Part shown: positions 34,610 through 43,237 of the stretch, in pieces
Layout: each line of letters opens with the position of its first letter
Position numbering within the stretch: position 1 is the first letter of the stretch
Origin: Sphaerochaeta sp032144095
GTDB taxonomy: Bacteria > Spirochaetota > Spirochaetia > Sphaerochaetales > Sphaerochaetaceae
DNA: 64,000 nt
Assembly: GCF_032144095.1 (NCBI RefSeq)
Contig: NZ_JAVSNJ010000001.1
Location: 62,001 to 126,000 of the forward strand
Reading direction: 5' to 3'
Notes under the pieces: model-generated
What the model was told of the DNA's origin: nothing
Seen by the model: only the letters and a program-made list of their open reading frames with translations
Database searches by the model: none
Program-made: the position numbers and the translations under genes

Positions 34610-36124
34610 ATGGATACTTTGATACAGATCATGTCTGGGTTCGGCGTAGTGTTCCAACCCATCAATTTCTTGGTAACGCTCCTTGGATTCATCATTGGTC
34701 TGGTTTTTGCCATCATTCCAGGGCTCACCGCAACGGTTGCCATCGTCCTGCTGATGCCAATGACCTATAGCATGACGTTGAACATGGGACTGTGCATGGT
34801 CATGGGAATCTACATGGCTGGTATGTATGCAGGTAGCGTCACCGCAATCACGATCAACATCCCTGGTGCCCCGTCCAGCAGCATGACTGGTAAGGATGGG
34901 TATCCTTTGATGCAAAGGGGCATGGGAGCCAAAGCCATCGGCCATGCCAGCTTTGCCTCAGCCCTCGGTGGTGCCATTGGCGTACTGCTTTTGATTCTTG
35001 TTTCCCCCATTGCGGTAAAAGCAGCCTTGCTGGTGAAAACACCTGGAAAAGCATCCCTGGTTCTCTTTGCATTCATCACCATCTGTGCTCTGGAAGGTAA
35101 GGGCTGGAAGAAAGCAATGCTCTTCATCATCCTTGGCATGATCTTCTCCACGGTCGGAATGGGTCTGTTCAATCCGACCTCGCGCTTTACTTTTGGAACC
35201 GTTTCCTTGATGGAAGGAATAGACTTCATCTCTGTGGTAATAGGAGCATTTGCGATCAGTGAAGTCTTGATGCAAAGCGACCTTTCAAACAAGGAATACC
35301 AAGAAGTTAGCGCTGCGGTAAAGGACATCAAGATCAAGCGTCGCGATTTCATTCCGACGAAAGCTGATTTCAAGGAAATCGGGCTTCTTGCCTATATGAA
35401 AAGCTCCTTAATCGGTTTCTTCATCGGTGCCCTTCCTGGTGCAGGAGGTGCTCTTGCCTCTTTTGTCGCTTATGCAGAAGGCAAGCGCGGCTCAAAGCAC
35501 CCAGAGAAGTATGGCAATGGGTCATTGCAGGGCATTGCCTGTGCAGAATCGGCCAATAACGCCGTCTGTGGTGGGGCAATGGTTCCGATGCTTGCATTCG
35601 GTATCCCCGGTGACGGTGTAACCGCAGTCGTCCTTGGTGTCTTGATGGTCTATGGTATCGTTCCCGGTCCAGACATCATGACCCGTCAGCTTCAACTGGT
35701 TTCCCCGATGTATGCGGCCCTGTTGGTTTCTGCTGTCCTGATGATTCCCCTCTCCCTGATGCTCTTTGGGCCATACTACATCAAGTTGGTCAGGATAAAC
35801 CGGATCGTACTTTACTCTGCAATCAGCCTGATCGCCATAACCGGGGCCTATGCTGCCACGAGTTCTGTCTTCCAGATGATAGCCTCTGCCGGTGTTGGCG
35901 TGATCATGTACTTCATGAGAAAAGAGAAATATCCTGCAGTGACTTTGATCCTTGGTGCAATGCTAGGACCTTTGTTCGAAGGCTATTTCAGAAGAAGCCT
36001 GTCCATCTCTGGCAACAACATGGCCGTTTTTCTTCAGCCGGATAGCATGGCCTTCTTGCTGTTGACCGTTATATTTGTCTTTTTCCTTGGGAAAGCCCAA
36101 AAGAAAGGCGCATCCACCAAATAA
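34610..36124 (+). CDS. tctA: Tripartite tricarboxylate transporter large membrane subunit TctA
   Basis: A 504-residue membrane protein of about 12 helices. PGLTATVAIVLLMPMTY, the signature NIPGAPSSSMTGKDGYPL, FIGALPGAGGALASFVAYAEG, AESANNAVCGGAMVPMLAFGIPGD and PDIMT are standard TctA motifs. It forms the sodium- or proton-driven channel with TctB. The gene lies 11 bp after tctB and 18 bp before the dehydrogenase. Confidence 0.96.
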   Translation: MDTLIQIMSGFGVVFQPINFLVTLLGFIIGLVFAIIPGLTATVAIVLLMPMTYSMTLNMGLCMVMGIYMAGMYAGSVTAITINIPGAPSSSMTGKDGYPLMQRGMGAKAIGHASFASALGGAIGVLLLILVSPIAVKAALLVKTPGKASLVLFAFITICALEGKGWKKAMLFIILGMIFSTVGMGLFNPTSRFTFGTVSLMEGIDFISVVIGAFAISEVLMQSDLSNKEYQEVSAAVKDIKIKRRDFIPTKADFKEIGLLAYMKSSLIGFFIGALPGAGGALASFVAYAEGKRGSKHPEKYGNGSLQGIACAESANNAVCGGAMVPMLAFGIPGDGVTAVVLGVLMVYGIVPGPDIMTRQLQLVSPMYAALLVSAVLMIPLSLMLFGPYYIKLVRINRIVLYSAISLIAITGAYAATSSVFQMIASAGVGVIMYFMRKEKYPAVTLILGAMLGPLFEGYFRRSLSISGNNMAVFLQPDSMAFLLLTVIFVFFLGKAQKKGASTK

Positions 36125-36142
36125 TTAAGAAAGAGAAATGAT

Positions 36143-37105
36143 ATGAAACTATTGGTACCCCAGGAAGTATTGCTTGACGGAGTTCAGACCTTGATCGAGG
36201 GCGGAGCCGAGATTGTACGATGTGGGAATAATGAGAGTTCCTTGATTGCTGCGATAGGTGATTGTGATGCCGTCCTTGCCCGCACCGAGGTATACTCAAG
36301 GAAGGTCCTCGAGCATGCGAAGAATCTGAAGATCATCGCTCGGTATGGAGTAGGGACTGAAAAAATCGACATCGAAGCAGCAAATGACCTTGGCATCTGG
36401 GTTTCCAATACCCCTCTTGCTCTGACGAATGCCGTTGCTGAGCACACCTTGCTTTTGATCTTGTCTACTGCCAAGTATATGCACTTCTGTGACAAGAATC
36501 TCCGTCTTGGTAATTTCTCCTGCCGTTCGACACTGGGCATGGAGCTGTTGGGAAAAACCCTCGGCGTAATCGGATTTGGCCAGATTGGCAGGGCTGTCGC
36601 CCAGAAATGTAAGGATGGATTTGGTTTGAACATCGTTGTATACGATCCAAACATACCGAAGGACAGCCTTACTGAGGGAGTGGTTGTTGCCAATGATTTG
36701 CAGGAGCTCTTGGGCAAAGCAGATATTGTCACGATACATATGCCTCTCGCCCCTGCCACCAAAGGCCTGGCTGACAAAGCTTTCTTTGCAGCCATGAAGG
36801 ATGGGTCAATTTTCATCAATGCCGCACGTGGTGGCATTGTGGTTGAACCCGATCTCATCGATGCATTGCAAACAGGAAAATTGTTTGGAGCCGGCCTTGA
36901 TTGTTTTTCCTCCGAACCCCTGCCTTTGGATAATCCGCTCTATACACTGGATAATGTGGTCATGACACCGCACAATGCCTCGGCAACCACAGATTCCTTC
37001 CTGCGGTGTAGTGTGGATATGGGGAAATGCATCATGGATGTGCTTCTAGAAGCCAAGAAGCCTCGGTATGCGGTGAACAACCCTTTGCATCCACGGGTAG
37101 GGTGA
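36143..37105 (+). CDS. D-isomer specific 2-hydroxyacid dehydrogenase
   Basis: A 320-residue NAD-dependent dehydrogenase of the SerA/GhrA group. It has IARYGVGTEKIDIEAA, the Rossmann motif GFGQIGRAVA near residue 139, and the catalytic Arg in NAARGGIVVE, Glu in FSSEPLPLD and His in MTPHNASAT. Its place in the tct operon suggests it oxidises or reduces the imported carboxylate or its product, but the substrate cannot be told from sequence. An intrinsic terminator follows. Confidence 0.92.
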   Translation: MKLLVPQEVLLDGVQTLIEGGAEIVRCGNNESSLIAAIGDCDAVLARTEVYSRKVLEHAKNLKIIARYGVGTEKIDIEAANDLGIWVSNTPLALTNAVAEHTLLLILSTAKYMHFCDKNLRLGNFSCRSTLGMELLGKTLGVIGFGQIGRAVAQKCKDGFGLNIVVYDPNIPKDSLTEGVVVANDLQELLGKADIVTIHMPLAPATKGLADKAFFAAMKDGSIFINAARGGIVVEPDLIDALQTGKLFGAGLDCFSSEPLPLDNPLYTLDNVVMTPHNASATTDSFLRCSVDMGKCIMDVLLEAKKPRYAVNNPLHPRVG

Positions 37106-37113
37106 CCAAAGCT

Positions 37114-37146
37114 GGGAAAATTGAATCTAGTTTTCCCTTTTCTTTT
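37114..37146 (+). terminator. Rho-independent terminator after the dehydrogenase
   Basis: GGGAAAA (37114-37120) pairs with TTTTCCC (37131-37137), followed by TTTTCTTTT. The regulator gene behind it must have its own promoter. Confidence 0.8.
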
Positions 37147-37193
37147 AATTTATTGTAATATAGTATCAATTGGTAAAGGTATTAAGAGAGGGT

Positions 37194-37859
37194 ATGCGCG
37201 TGGAAGATATCGTATTCAATACTGCTGGAGAGAAGGCATACAATTATATTCTGGATAAAATCCTCAGTGGGGACCTGAAACCTGGTACTAAACTTTCCTT
37301 GCGGAAGATGGCTACGGAAATTGGCACCAGCACCATTCCTGTGATCGAGGCTGTTAAGCGGTTGGAATCTGATATGCTTGTCCAGTCAAAACCCAAATGG
37401 GGTGCGTACGTAATCGTTCCTACCTACGACCGGATCAAGAAGATCTTCCAGGTACGCGAAGCGATTGAATGCCAGGCAGCCCGTGACCTTTGCAAGGACC
37501 TGTTCCTTGCAAGGAAAGAGGAACTCTACCGGCTTGCTACACTCCTTGATACGACTCCCTACACTCCAGACACTGTCAACGAGAGCAGAAATATCCATTT
37601 GCAGTTCCATATGTTGCTAACCGAATGTACAGGCAATGACATCCTGCTTGAAGTGTTGAAAAAAGTGAATTTCTATTGGATGCTTTCCAGTGCACAAGCA
37701 ACGAACGCCCCCAAAGCCAGCTATCCACGATATTGGCATAGATTGCTGATGGATGAGATTTGCAAAGAGGATCCGGAACTGGCAGAAAAAGCGATGCGTG
37801 TACATGTCCATGATGCAATCGTTGCTTTCGATATCATGCACGAAGAAAATCTGATCTAG
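37194..37859 (+). CDS. GntR family regulator with FCD domain
   Basis: A 221-residue regulator. The N-terminal winged helix (LRKMATEIGTSTIPVIEAVKRLESDMLVQ) leads to an all-helical FCD ligand domain (RIKKIFQVREAIECQAAR, IHLQFHMLLTECTGND, VHVHDAIVAF) whose His and Asp residues often bind metal and a carboxylate. It is probably the regulator of the tct-dehydrogenase operon upstream. ATG at 37194 has GAGAGG upstream; TTG at 37170 gives an eight-residue longer form. Confidence 0.9.
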   Translation: MRVEDIVFNTAGEKAYNYILDKILSGDLKPGTKLSLRKMATEIGTSTIPVIEAVKRLESDMLVQSKPKWGAYVIVPTYDRIKKIFQVREAIECQAARDLCKDLFLARKEELYRLATLLDTTPYTPDTVNESRNIHLQFHMLLTECTGNDILLEVLKKVNFYWMLSSAQATNAPKASYPRYWHRLLMDEICKEDPELAEKAMRVHVHDAIVAFDIMHEENLI

Positions 37860-38054
37860 GCTCTGTTACGAACCTGAGTTTTCCAGCATTTTGTACTATT
37901 ACCTGTCAGGCCTGATGAGGCAGACAAAGGTTTGGGCCCTCATTAGATTTCGCAAAGGAGGCCGCGTTGATGAAGCGGTTGCAAAGTGGCCTTTGCTGAG
38001 GACAGAGCTATCCGAAGTCAGTTCCAAGGCAAACGAGACAATCCATATCCAGGA
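37860..38054. other. Gap between regulator and pirin terminator, nothing recognised
   Basis: About 200 bp downstream of the FCD-GntR gene. A rightward 65-codon frame (37891-38088) runs through it and into the next hairpin, but has no ribosome binding site and no family resemblance. No repeat or RNA gene seen. Confidence 0.35.
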
Positions 38055-38086
38055 CAAAAAAACACCGATACGACTGGTATCGGTGT
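38055..38086 (-). terminator. Rho-independent terminator of the pirin gene
   Basis: ACACCGATAC (38062-38071) pairs perfectly with GTATCGGTGT (38077-38086), loop GACTG. The plus-strand A7 at 38055-38061 is a T7 run on the minus strand, so it serves the leftward gene. Confidence 0.88.
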
Positions 38087-38120
38087 AAGGTTGAATGGAA
38101 TAGGGAAGGGTGGTGAGCTC

Positions 38121-38963
38121 TCAAGCGTGCTTGATGAATGTCCCGTCCCTCAGTTCCTTGGAAGCAAGCTTGAGCTCGTCCTGGGTGTTCATCACGATGG
38201 GCCCTTTCCAGGCGATGCTCTCCCCTAGGGGTTTTGCCGCATAGAAGAAGAAGCGAAGACCCTCTTCAGTTGCACTGATCTCCACCGTGTCACCGTCTCC
38301 AAAGAGCACTGCCTGGTGGTGGGGAATCCTCTGGCTCGTGTCGCTTACCAAGGCTGAGCCTTCCACCATATAGCAGAAGATCTTTTTCTGGGGGTCGACT
38401 GGGAATACCCATTTCGTATGGGCATCGAGCTTGACATCGAGGTAGATGGTCTTTACGAAGTCGCCTTGCTCAGGGCCATTGGTACCCTTGTAGGTTCCGC
38501 TTATGACCCGGACTTCCACCCCCTCTTCCTTGACCGTTGGGATCTGCTCGCTCTTGATGTCCCTGTAGACAGGATGGGTCATCTTGTCCTTCTGGGGGAG
38601 GTTGATCCACAGCTGGCTGCCGAGCATCCGCTCGCTCTTCTGGGGCATCTCCTGATGGATGATACCGCTGCCGGCGGTCATCCATTGGCAACTGCCGTCC
38701 TTGATGGACCCCTTGTTTCCCAGGCTGTCCCCATGCTCGATATCGCCTTGGATAAGGTAGGTGACTGTTTCTATCCCTCTATGGGGATGCCAGGGGAAAC
38801 CTTTGAGGTAGTCTTCGGGGTCAGTGGAGTCAAAAGCATCCAAGAGAAGGAATGGGTCGAAATCATAGACATCCTGATATCCTATTACTCTGACCAGCTT
38901 GACGCCAGCCCCATCGTATTGGACGGATCCCCCTGTTACTCTCCTGATCGGCTTGCTCTGCAT
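38121..38963 (-). CDS. Pirin family protein
   Basis: A 280-residue bicupin. The N-terminal cupin has FPWHPHRGIETVTYLI and GSGIIHQEMP, which supply the three His and one Glu that hold Fe(II) in pirins. Bacterial pirins include quercetin 2,3-dioxygenase-like enzymes and redox regulators of metabolism; no choice can be made here. It lies downstream of ferritin, but a terminator separates the two, so it has its own promoter in the short gap. Confidence 0.93.
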   Translation of the reverse strand: MQSKPIRRVTGGSVQYDGAGVKLVRVIGYQDVYDFDPFLLLDAFDSTDPEDYLKGFPWHPHRGIETVTYLIQGDIEHGDSLGNKGSIKDGSCQWMTAGSGIIHQEMPQKSERMLGSQLWINLPQKDKMTHPVYRDIKSEQIPTVKEEGVEVRVISGTYKGTNGPEQGDFVKTIYLDVKLDAHTKWVFPVDPQKKIFCYMVEGSALVSDTSQRIPHHQAVLFGDGDTVEISATEEGLRFFFYAAKPLGESIAWKGPIVMNTQDELKLASKELRDGTFIKHA

Positions 38964-38986
38964 GATGGCTCCTTTGTGCTGTTAGT

Positions 38987-39022
38987 AAAAAACATCACCC
39001 GCCTTCATCGGAAAGCGGGTGA
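38987..39022 (-). terminator. Rho-independent terminator of the ferritin gene
   Basis: TCACCCGC (38995-39002) pairs with GCGGGTGA (39015-39022). On the minus strand the stem is followed, after GATG order bases, by a T6 run (38992-38987). Confidence 0.78.
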
Positions 39023-39030
39023 CACAATGA

Positions 39031-39543
39031 TTAGATTACCAGCGATGGTGGAGTGAATACTCTGCCCTTAAGCTCTTGGTCGAGCAGGTAGAGGCTCTTG
39101 GCATCGGTACCGAAGAGGTCAAACTTGCGGATGTTGTCCTCGGCGTTCATCTCTTCCTCACCCTGTTCCTTTACGAACCAGTCAAGGAACTGGATGGTGC
39201 GATAGTCCTTGAGAGCAAATGCTTCACTGTAGATGGTGTTGATGGATGCTGTTACATACTGCTCGTGCTTCAGGGCTTCCACCAGAGGTGCCTTGTTGTC
39301 GGAGTACTTCATGGTAGGGTCGCCGATGGCAGCCAGTTCCACAGCATAGCCGTTGTTGATGAGGTACTGCCTAAAGAGCAGGGCATGGGCCATCTCCTCC
39401 TGGGCTTGCACCTTGAACCAGTTTTCGAAACCGTTGAGCCCTTCGTGGGCATAGAAGTCTGCCATATCCAGATACAGATATGCAGAATAGAATTCCTTGT
39501 TGATCTGTTCGTTTATCAATTTCACAATTTTCTTGTCAATCAT
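39031..39543 (-). CDS. ftnA: Ferritin (non-haem)
   Basis: A 170-residue four-helix-bundle ferritin that stores iron. Ferroxidase ligands are visible: Glu in NKEFYSAYLYLDMADF, Glu and His in QAQEEMAHALLF, and Gln/Glu in FVKEQGEEEMNAED. It is of the FtnA type rather than bacterioferritin, as no haem-ligand Met is evident. ATG at 39543 with GAGG upstream is preferred over a 30-residue upstream extension that has no homology. Confidence 0.95.
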   Translation of the reverse strand: MIDKKIVKLINEQINKEFYSAYLYLDMADFYAHEGLNGFENWFKVQAQEEMAHALLFRQYLINNGYAVELAAIGDPTMKYSDNKAPLVEALKHEQYVTASINTIYSEAFALKDYRTIQFLDWFVKEQGEEEMNAEDNIRKFDLFGTDAKSLYLLDQELKGRVFTPPSLVI

Positions 39544-39677
39544 CAGAACCTCACTTTGCCTGGACTTTTCCCAGTCACGAACCAATATACCATAAAATGC
39601 GCCTATCGGCAAATCAACAGGGCCCTCTGACAAGCATATTGTACTAGAGTTTCCCTAATGGTAGACTCAGACCAACT

Positions 39678-40976
39678 ATGAGTATGATAAGACGAAGAAC
39701 CCTTTTGCCCAACCAGTATCTTCTGCTCGGGTTCGCTCTGATAATTTTGGCAGGGTCAGGCCTGCTCTCCCTTCCGTTTGCCCACCATGAAGGCATTTCC
39801 CTCTCCTATGTCGATGCCCTCTTCACCTCAGCCAGCGCTGTCTGTGTAACAGGCCTGGTAACCATCGATGTTGCCCAGACCTTCACGATCTTCGGCAGGA
39901 CGGTCATTGCAGCTCTCATCCTCCTCGGGGGGCTGGGCTTTGCCTCTGTGGTCATGACCTTCATCCTCATGCTGGGCTTCCCCATTTCCATCGGCAAGTA
40001 CAGTGTCATCAGGGAAGCGTACAATCTGGGGACGGTGAAGGGGACGATGCAGGTGGTGAAGGCTGTCGGCCTCGCCGCCCTGGTGTTCCAGGGTGTGGGG
40101 ACCTTCGTCGAATATTTCATCTTCCGCACCTCTCATGAGCCGCTCCAGGCTTTGGGCCATGCTGCATTCAATACCATCAGTGCATTCAACAATGCGGGCT
40201 TTGATATCCAGGGGAACTTCCAGAGCCTGAGCGCCTATAAGGGGAACCTTGCGATGAACCTGGTGACCTCGCTATTGATCATCATCGGGGGGACAGGGTT
40301 TTTTGTCCTTGCCGACGTGACGAAGGCCCGAAGGTGGAAGCGCCTCTCCCTGCATAGCAAGATTGTGCTCTCCATGAATGGACTGCTTCTTTTGTTGGGG
40401 ACTGTAGTTTTCTTTCTGGTCGAGCATATCTCGCTGCTCAGTGCGTTTTTCCAGAGTGCGAGTGCCAGGACCGCGGGCTTCAACACCATAGACATTGGCT
40501 CGATGAGCGATGTTGGCCAGTTCTTCATGATGATCCTGATGTTCGTCGGAGCCTCTCCGGGGTCCACAGGTGGTGGTATCAAGACGACCACAGCCTTTGC
40601 CCTCATGCTTAGCCTGGGGTCGATGATATCCAGACGGGATAGCTCCGCCTTCAAGAGGAAGATCAACGAAGCGAGCATCCTCAAGGCCTATCAGGTGCTT
40701 TTGCTGGCATTGCTGGTCATCGGATTTGGCATGATGGGTATCCTCCTCGCCGAGGGGGGAGCCTTCAGCTTTTTGCAGGTCGCCTTTGAAAGTGTGTCAG
40801 CCTTTGCAACGGTAGGGCTTTCTACAGGCATCACGACCCACCTGCATACCGCATCCAAGTTCATCCTCATAGTTGTCATGTTCGTTGGGAGGCTGGGGCC
40901 CATAACCGTTGCAACCAGCATCAGGGGCAAGCCATCTTCTCTCAAGTATGTTGAGGAGAAGGTGTTCATCGGTTGA
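39678..40976 (+). CDS. ktrB: Potassium uptake protein, TrkH/KtrB family
   Basis: A 432-residue membrane protein with the four M1-P-M2 repeats of Trk/Ktr channels. Selectivity-filter segments are SASAVCVTGLVT, SAFNNAGFDIQG, SARTAGFNTID and SAFATVGLSTG, each with the central Gly. A glycine-rich gate loop SPGSTGGGIKTTT is present. Length is closer to KtrB than TrkH. With the adjacent KtrA-like subunit it forms a K+ uptake system; relevant to osmotic response. Confidence 0.94.
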   Translation: MSMIRRRTLLPNQYLLLGFALIILAGSGLLSLPFAHHEGISLSYVDALFTSASAVCVTGLVTIDVAQTFTIFGRTVIAALILLGGLGFASVVMTFILMLGFPISIGKYSVIREAYNLGTVKGTMQVVKAVGLAALVFQGVGTFVEYFIFRTSHEPLQALGHAAFNTISAFNNAGFDIQGNFQSLSAYKGNLAMNLVTSLLIIIGGTGFFVLADVTKARRWKRLSLHSKIVLSMNGLLLLLGTVVFFLVEHISLLSAFFQSASARTAGFNTIDIGSMSDVGQFFMMILMFVGASPGSTGGGIKTTTAFALMLSLGSMISRRDSSAFKRKINEASILKAYQVLLLALLVIGFGMMGILLAEGGAFSFLQVAFESVSAFATVGLSTGITTHLHTASKFILIVVMFVGRLGPITVATSIRGKPSSLKYVEEKVFIG

Positions 40977-40992
40977 GTAAGGAGTGACCAGA

Positions 40993-41664
40993 ATGAAAAG
41001 CGAATTTGATTCGGATGCATATGGAATTATTGGATTGGGAAGGTTTGGCCTCTCCCTTGCCCTGGAGCTTACCAAGGCAGGCAAGGAGGTGATCGTCCTG
41101 GAGATAGAGGAAGAGAAGCTCGACGCGGTGAAGGACAAGTTGTCCAACGTCTATCCGGTGACGGGCATTACCCAGGATGTGCTCAAGGAGTCCGGACTAG
41201 CCCATTGTGGGACGGTCATCGTCTGCATAGGCAAGGATATTGAGTCAAACATCCTGGCGACCATGAACGCCCTTGAGTTGCACATCCCTCGGGTCATCAG
41301 CAAGGCCACGTCGGCTGACCATGGCAGGGTCCTGGAGAAGATAGGGGCTGAGGCGGTATTTCCTGAAGTGGACATGGGCTTCCGGCTTGCCCAGTCCCTG
41401 GTAGCTACAGGTACCCTCGATTTCCTTGCGCTATGCGACGACTTCTCCATAGCAAACATCCCCATTGCGGAGAGTTTTGTAGGCCATACGATTGAGGACC
41501 TGAACATCCGCAAAAAGTACCACCTGAATGTGATAGTGGTGCTGAGGAATGACAAGGCCATTACCGAAATTACCCCCGAGCTCGTACTGGAAGCAGAAGA
41601 TATCCTGGTTGTCGGCGGGAACAACGAGGCCATCAAGAAGTTTGAGAAGGTCAACGAGAACTAG
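40993..41664 (+). CDS. ktrA: Potassium uptake regulatory subunit, TrkA/KtrA family
   Basis: A 223-residue RCK protein: an N-terminal Rossmann domain starting GIIGLGRFGLSLALEL, with acidic end of strand 2 in VIVLEIEEEKL for nucleotide binding, and a C-terminal RCK_C domain (FVGHTIEDLNIRKKYHLNVIVVLR). It gates KtrB in response to ATP/ADP or c-di-AMP in relatives. AAGGAG sits before ATG 40993. Its end overlaps the carbonic anhydrase-like gene by 14 bp. Confidence 0.94.
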   Translation: MKSEFDSDAYGIIGLGRFGLSLALELTKAGKEVIVLEIEEEKLDAVKDKLSNVYPVTGITQDVLKESGLAHCGTVIVCIGKDIESNILATMNALELHIPRVISKATSADHGRVLEKIGAEAVFPEVDMGFRLAQSLVATGTLDFLALCDDFSIANIPIAESFVGHTIEDLNIRKKYHLNVIVVLRNDKAITEITPELVLEAEDILVVGGNNEAIKKFEKVNEN

Positions 41665-42163
41665 GGGCATAGGCAAGGGAAGCCTGGCAATAGTGCTGGG
41701 CATTCTTGTGCATCTCCTCTAACTCTTTTTCGGTCAAGGGCCTTACGGCCTTGGCGGGAGAACCCATAACCAAGCTCCTTGGGGGGTAGGTCTTGCCCTG
41801 GGGTATGAGGGAACCGGCCCCTACCAGCACATGGGAAGGGAGCACTGCCCCATCGAGGATGATCGATCCCATGCCGATGAGGCAGTCATCCCCAATGGTG
41901 CAGGAGTGGATGATGGCCCCATGGCCGATGGTGACACGTTCCCCAATGGTAGTCGGCACTCCTATGCTGCAATGGATCACCGCATTGTCCTGTACGTTAC
42001 TCTCTTTGCCGATGTGGATGGACGCGTCATCGCCCCTGATGGTGGCATTGAACCAGACCGAGCAGGAAGGGCCCAGTACCACGTCCCCAATGAGAGCTGC
42101 CGATGGTGCGATGAAGCACTGCTTCCCAATCCTGGGCTCGATTCCTTTGAAAGGTAGTAGCAT
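41651..42163 (-). CDS. Gamma-carbonic anhydrase-like protein (YrdA/PaaY type)
   Basis: A 170-residue left-handed beta-helix protein of hexapeptide repeats (IGDVVLG, IRGDDASIHIG, TIGERVTIGHGAIIH). The three histidines that bind metal in the family are in VIHCS, TIGHGAIIHSC. Gamma-carbonic anhydrase activity is possible, but many such relatives have little or none. Convergent with ktrA, overlapping by 14 bp. Confidence 0.9.
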   Translation of the reverse strand: MLLPFKGIEPRIGKQCFIAPSAALIGDVVLGPSCSVWFNATIRGDDASIHIGKESNVQDNAVIHCSIGVPTTIGERVTIGHGAIIHSCTIGDDCLIGMGSIILDGAVLPSHVLVGAGSLIPQGKTYPPRSLVMGSPAKAVRPLTEKELEEMHKNAQHYCQASLAYAPSSR

Positions 42164-42239
42164 CTCTAGTCTCCTCTTTCTCTCTGATCATAACGCGGAG
42201 CGTGGGGCTTGGGTAGATGCAGGAGGGAAGGATGCAACT

Positions 42240-42293
42240 CATTTGCATTATTATTGCAAATGACTTGCAAATATCCGGCCCTCTTTGTATGCT
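42240..42293 (+). promoter_or_regulatory. Zur-like operator and promoter of the znu operon
   Basis: CATTTGCA-N7-TGCAAATG (42240-42262) is a perfect inverted repeat of the size bound by Fur-family dimers, and TTGCAAATA at 42265 is a further half-site copy. The promoter TTGCAA (42265-42270), 17 bp, TATGCT (42288-42293) adjoins it, so binding would repress. The Fur-family gene at the end of the operon is the natural partner. Confidence 0.65.
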
Positions 42294-42316
42294 CTGCTTA
42301 CCCCCGAGGAGGGAAT

Positions 42317-43237
42317 ATGAGAATTCCGAATCGTTTTGCTTTGCTCTTGATACTTTTGCTGACCGGCACCACCCTTCTTTTTTCGCAAGGAAAGGGCGAG
42401 AGGCCGGCCTCTGACGATAGACCTACCATTGCTTTGAGCATTCTTCCCCAAGAGTATTTTCTCGAACGCATCGCAGGCTCCCTTGTGCAGTCGGTTGTAC
42501 TGGTAGGGGAAGGGCAGAGCCCACACTCCTATGAGCCGACCCCATCCCAGATGGCCTCCCTCGCCAAGGCCAAGGCCTGGATTTTGAGCGGCACTGACTT
42601 TGAGCAGGCTCTTGTTCCCAAGGTGGCTTCCCTCTATCCCAATTTGCTCTTGGTTGATGGAACCCAGGGGGTGACCTTCCGCTCCTTGGAGGCTCATGAG
42701 CACGAGGATGGGGTTGCAGAGGTTGTATCTGGGGAGAGCCTTGAACGGGATCGCCATACCTGGCTCGGATGGGAGAGCTCAAAGATCCTTGCCAACCAGG
42801 TGCTGGAAACGACCATTGCCTTGCTTCCCGAACAAAAAGCCCTGCTGGAAGCGAACTACCAGGCCCTTGTCGATGAGATAGACGCCACCTTCCTCAAGCT
42901 GAAGGGGGACCTTGCCCCCCTAGCAGGGAGGACGGTGTTTGTCTACCACCCCTCCTTTGGATACTTCTTCGATGAATTTGGCCTTGTCCAGGAAGCTGTG
43001 GAGGTAGGGGGGAAGGAACCGACTGCCAAGGACCTAGCACTGCTCATCCAGGAAGCAAAGAAAGATAGGGTCGTAGCCCTCTTTGTACAGAAACAGTTTC
43101 CGCTGGCCTCTGCCCAGACGGTCGCCAAGGCCGTGGGGGCACGTGTCCTTGCACTCGACCCTCTTGCCAAGGACTGGATGGCAAACATCCGCCTGATGGG
43201 TGGGGCACTGTTGGATACCCTACAGGAGAAATTATGA
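42317..43237 (+). CDS. znuA: Zinc ABC transporter substrate-binding protein ZnuA
   Basis: A 306-residue binding protein with signal peptide (cut near LLFSQG). Cluster A-I motifs include SILPQEYFLERIAG, GQSPHSYEPTPSQM (first metal His), WILSGTDFEQ, RHTWLGWESS (second His) and VYHPSFGYFFDEFGL (third). A short acidic, His-bearing loop (AHEHEDG) replaces the long His-rich loop. ATG at 42317 has GAGGAGGG upstream and lies below a Zur-type operator. Overlaps znuC by 4 bp. Confidence 0.93.
   Translation: MRIPNRFALLLILLLTGTTLLFSQGKGERPASDDRPTIALSILPQEYFLERIAGSLVQSVVLVGEGQSPHSYEPTPSQMASLAKAKAWILSGTDFEQALVPKVASLYPNLLLVDGTQGVTFRSLEAHEHEDGVAEVVSGESLERDRHTWLGWESSKILANQVLETTIALLPEQKALLEANYQALVDEIDATFLKLKGDLAPLAGRTVFVYHPSFGYFFDEFGLVQEAVEVGGKEPTAKDLALLIQEAKKDRVVALFVQKQFPLASAQTVAKAVGARVLALDPLAKDWMANIRLMGGALLDTLQEKL

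Noticed and set aside
37891..38088. 65-codon plus-strand frame that might be a remnant gene
   Set aside because: No ribosome binding site, no homology recognised, and it ends inside a perfect terminator stem of the pirin gene.
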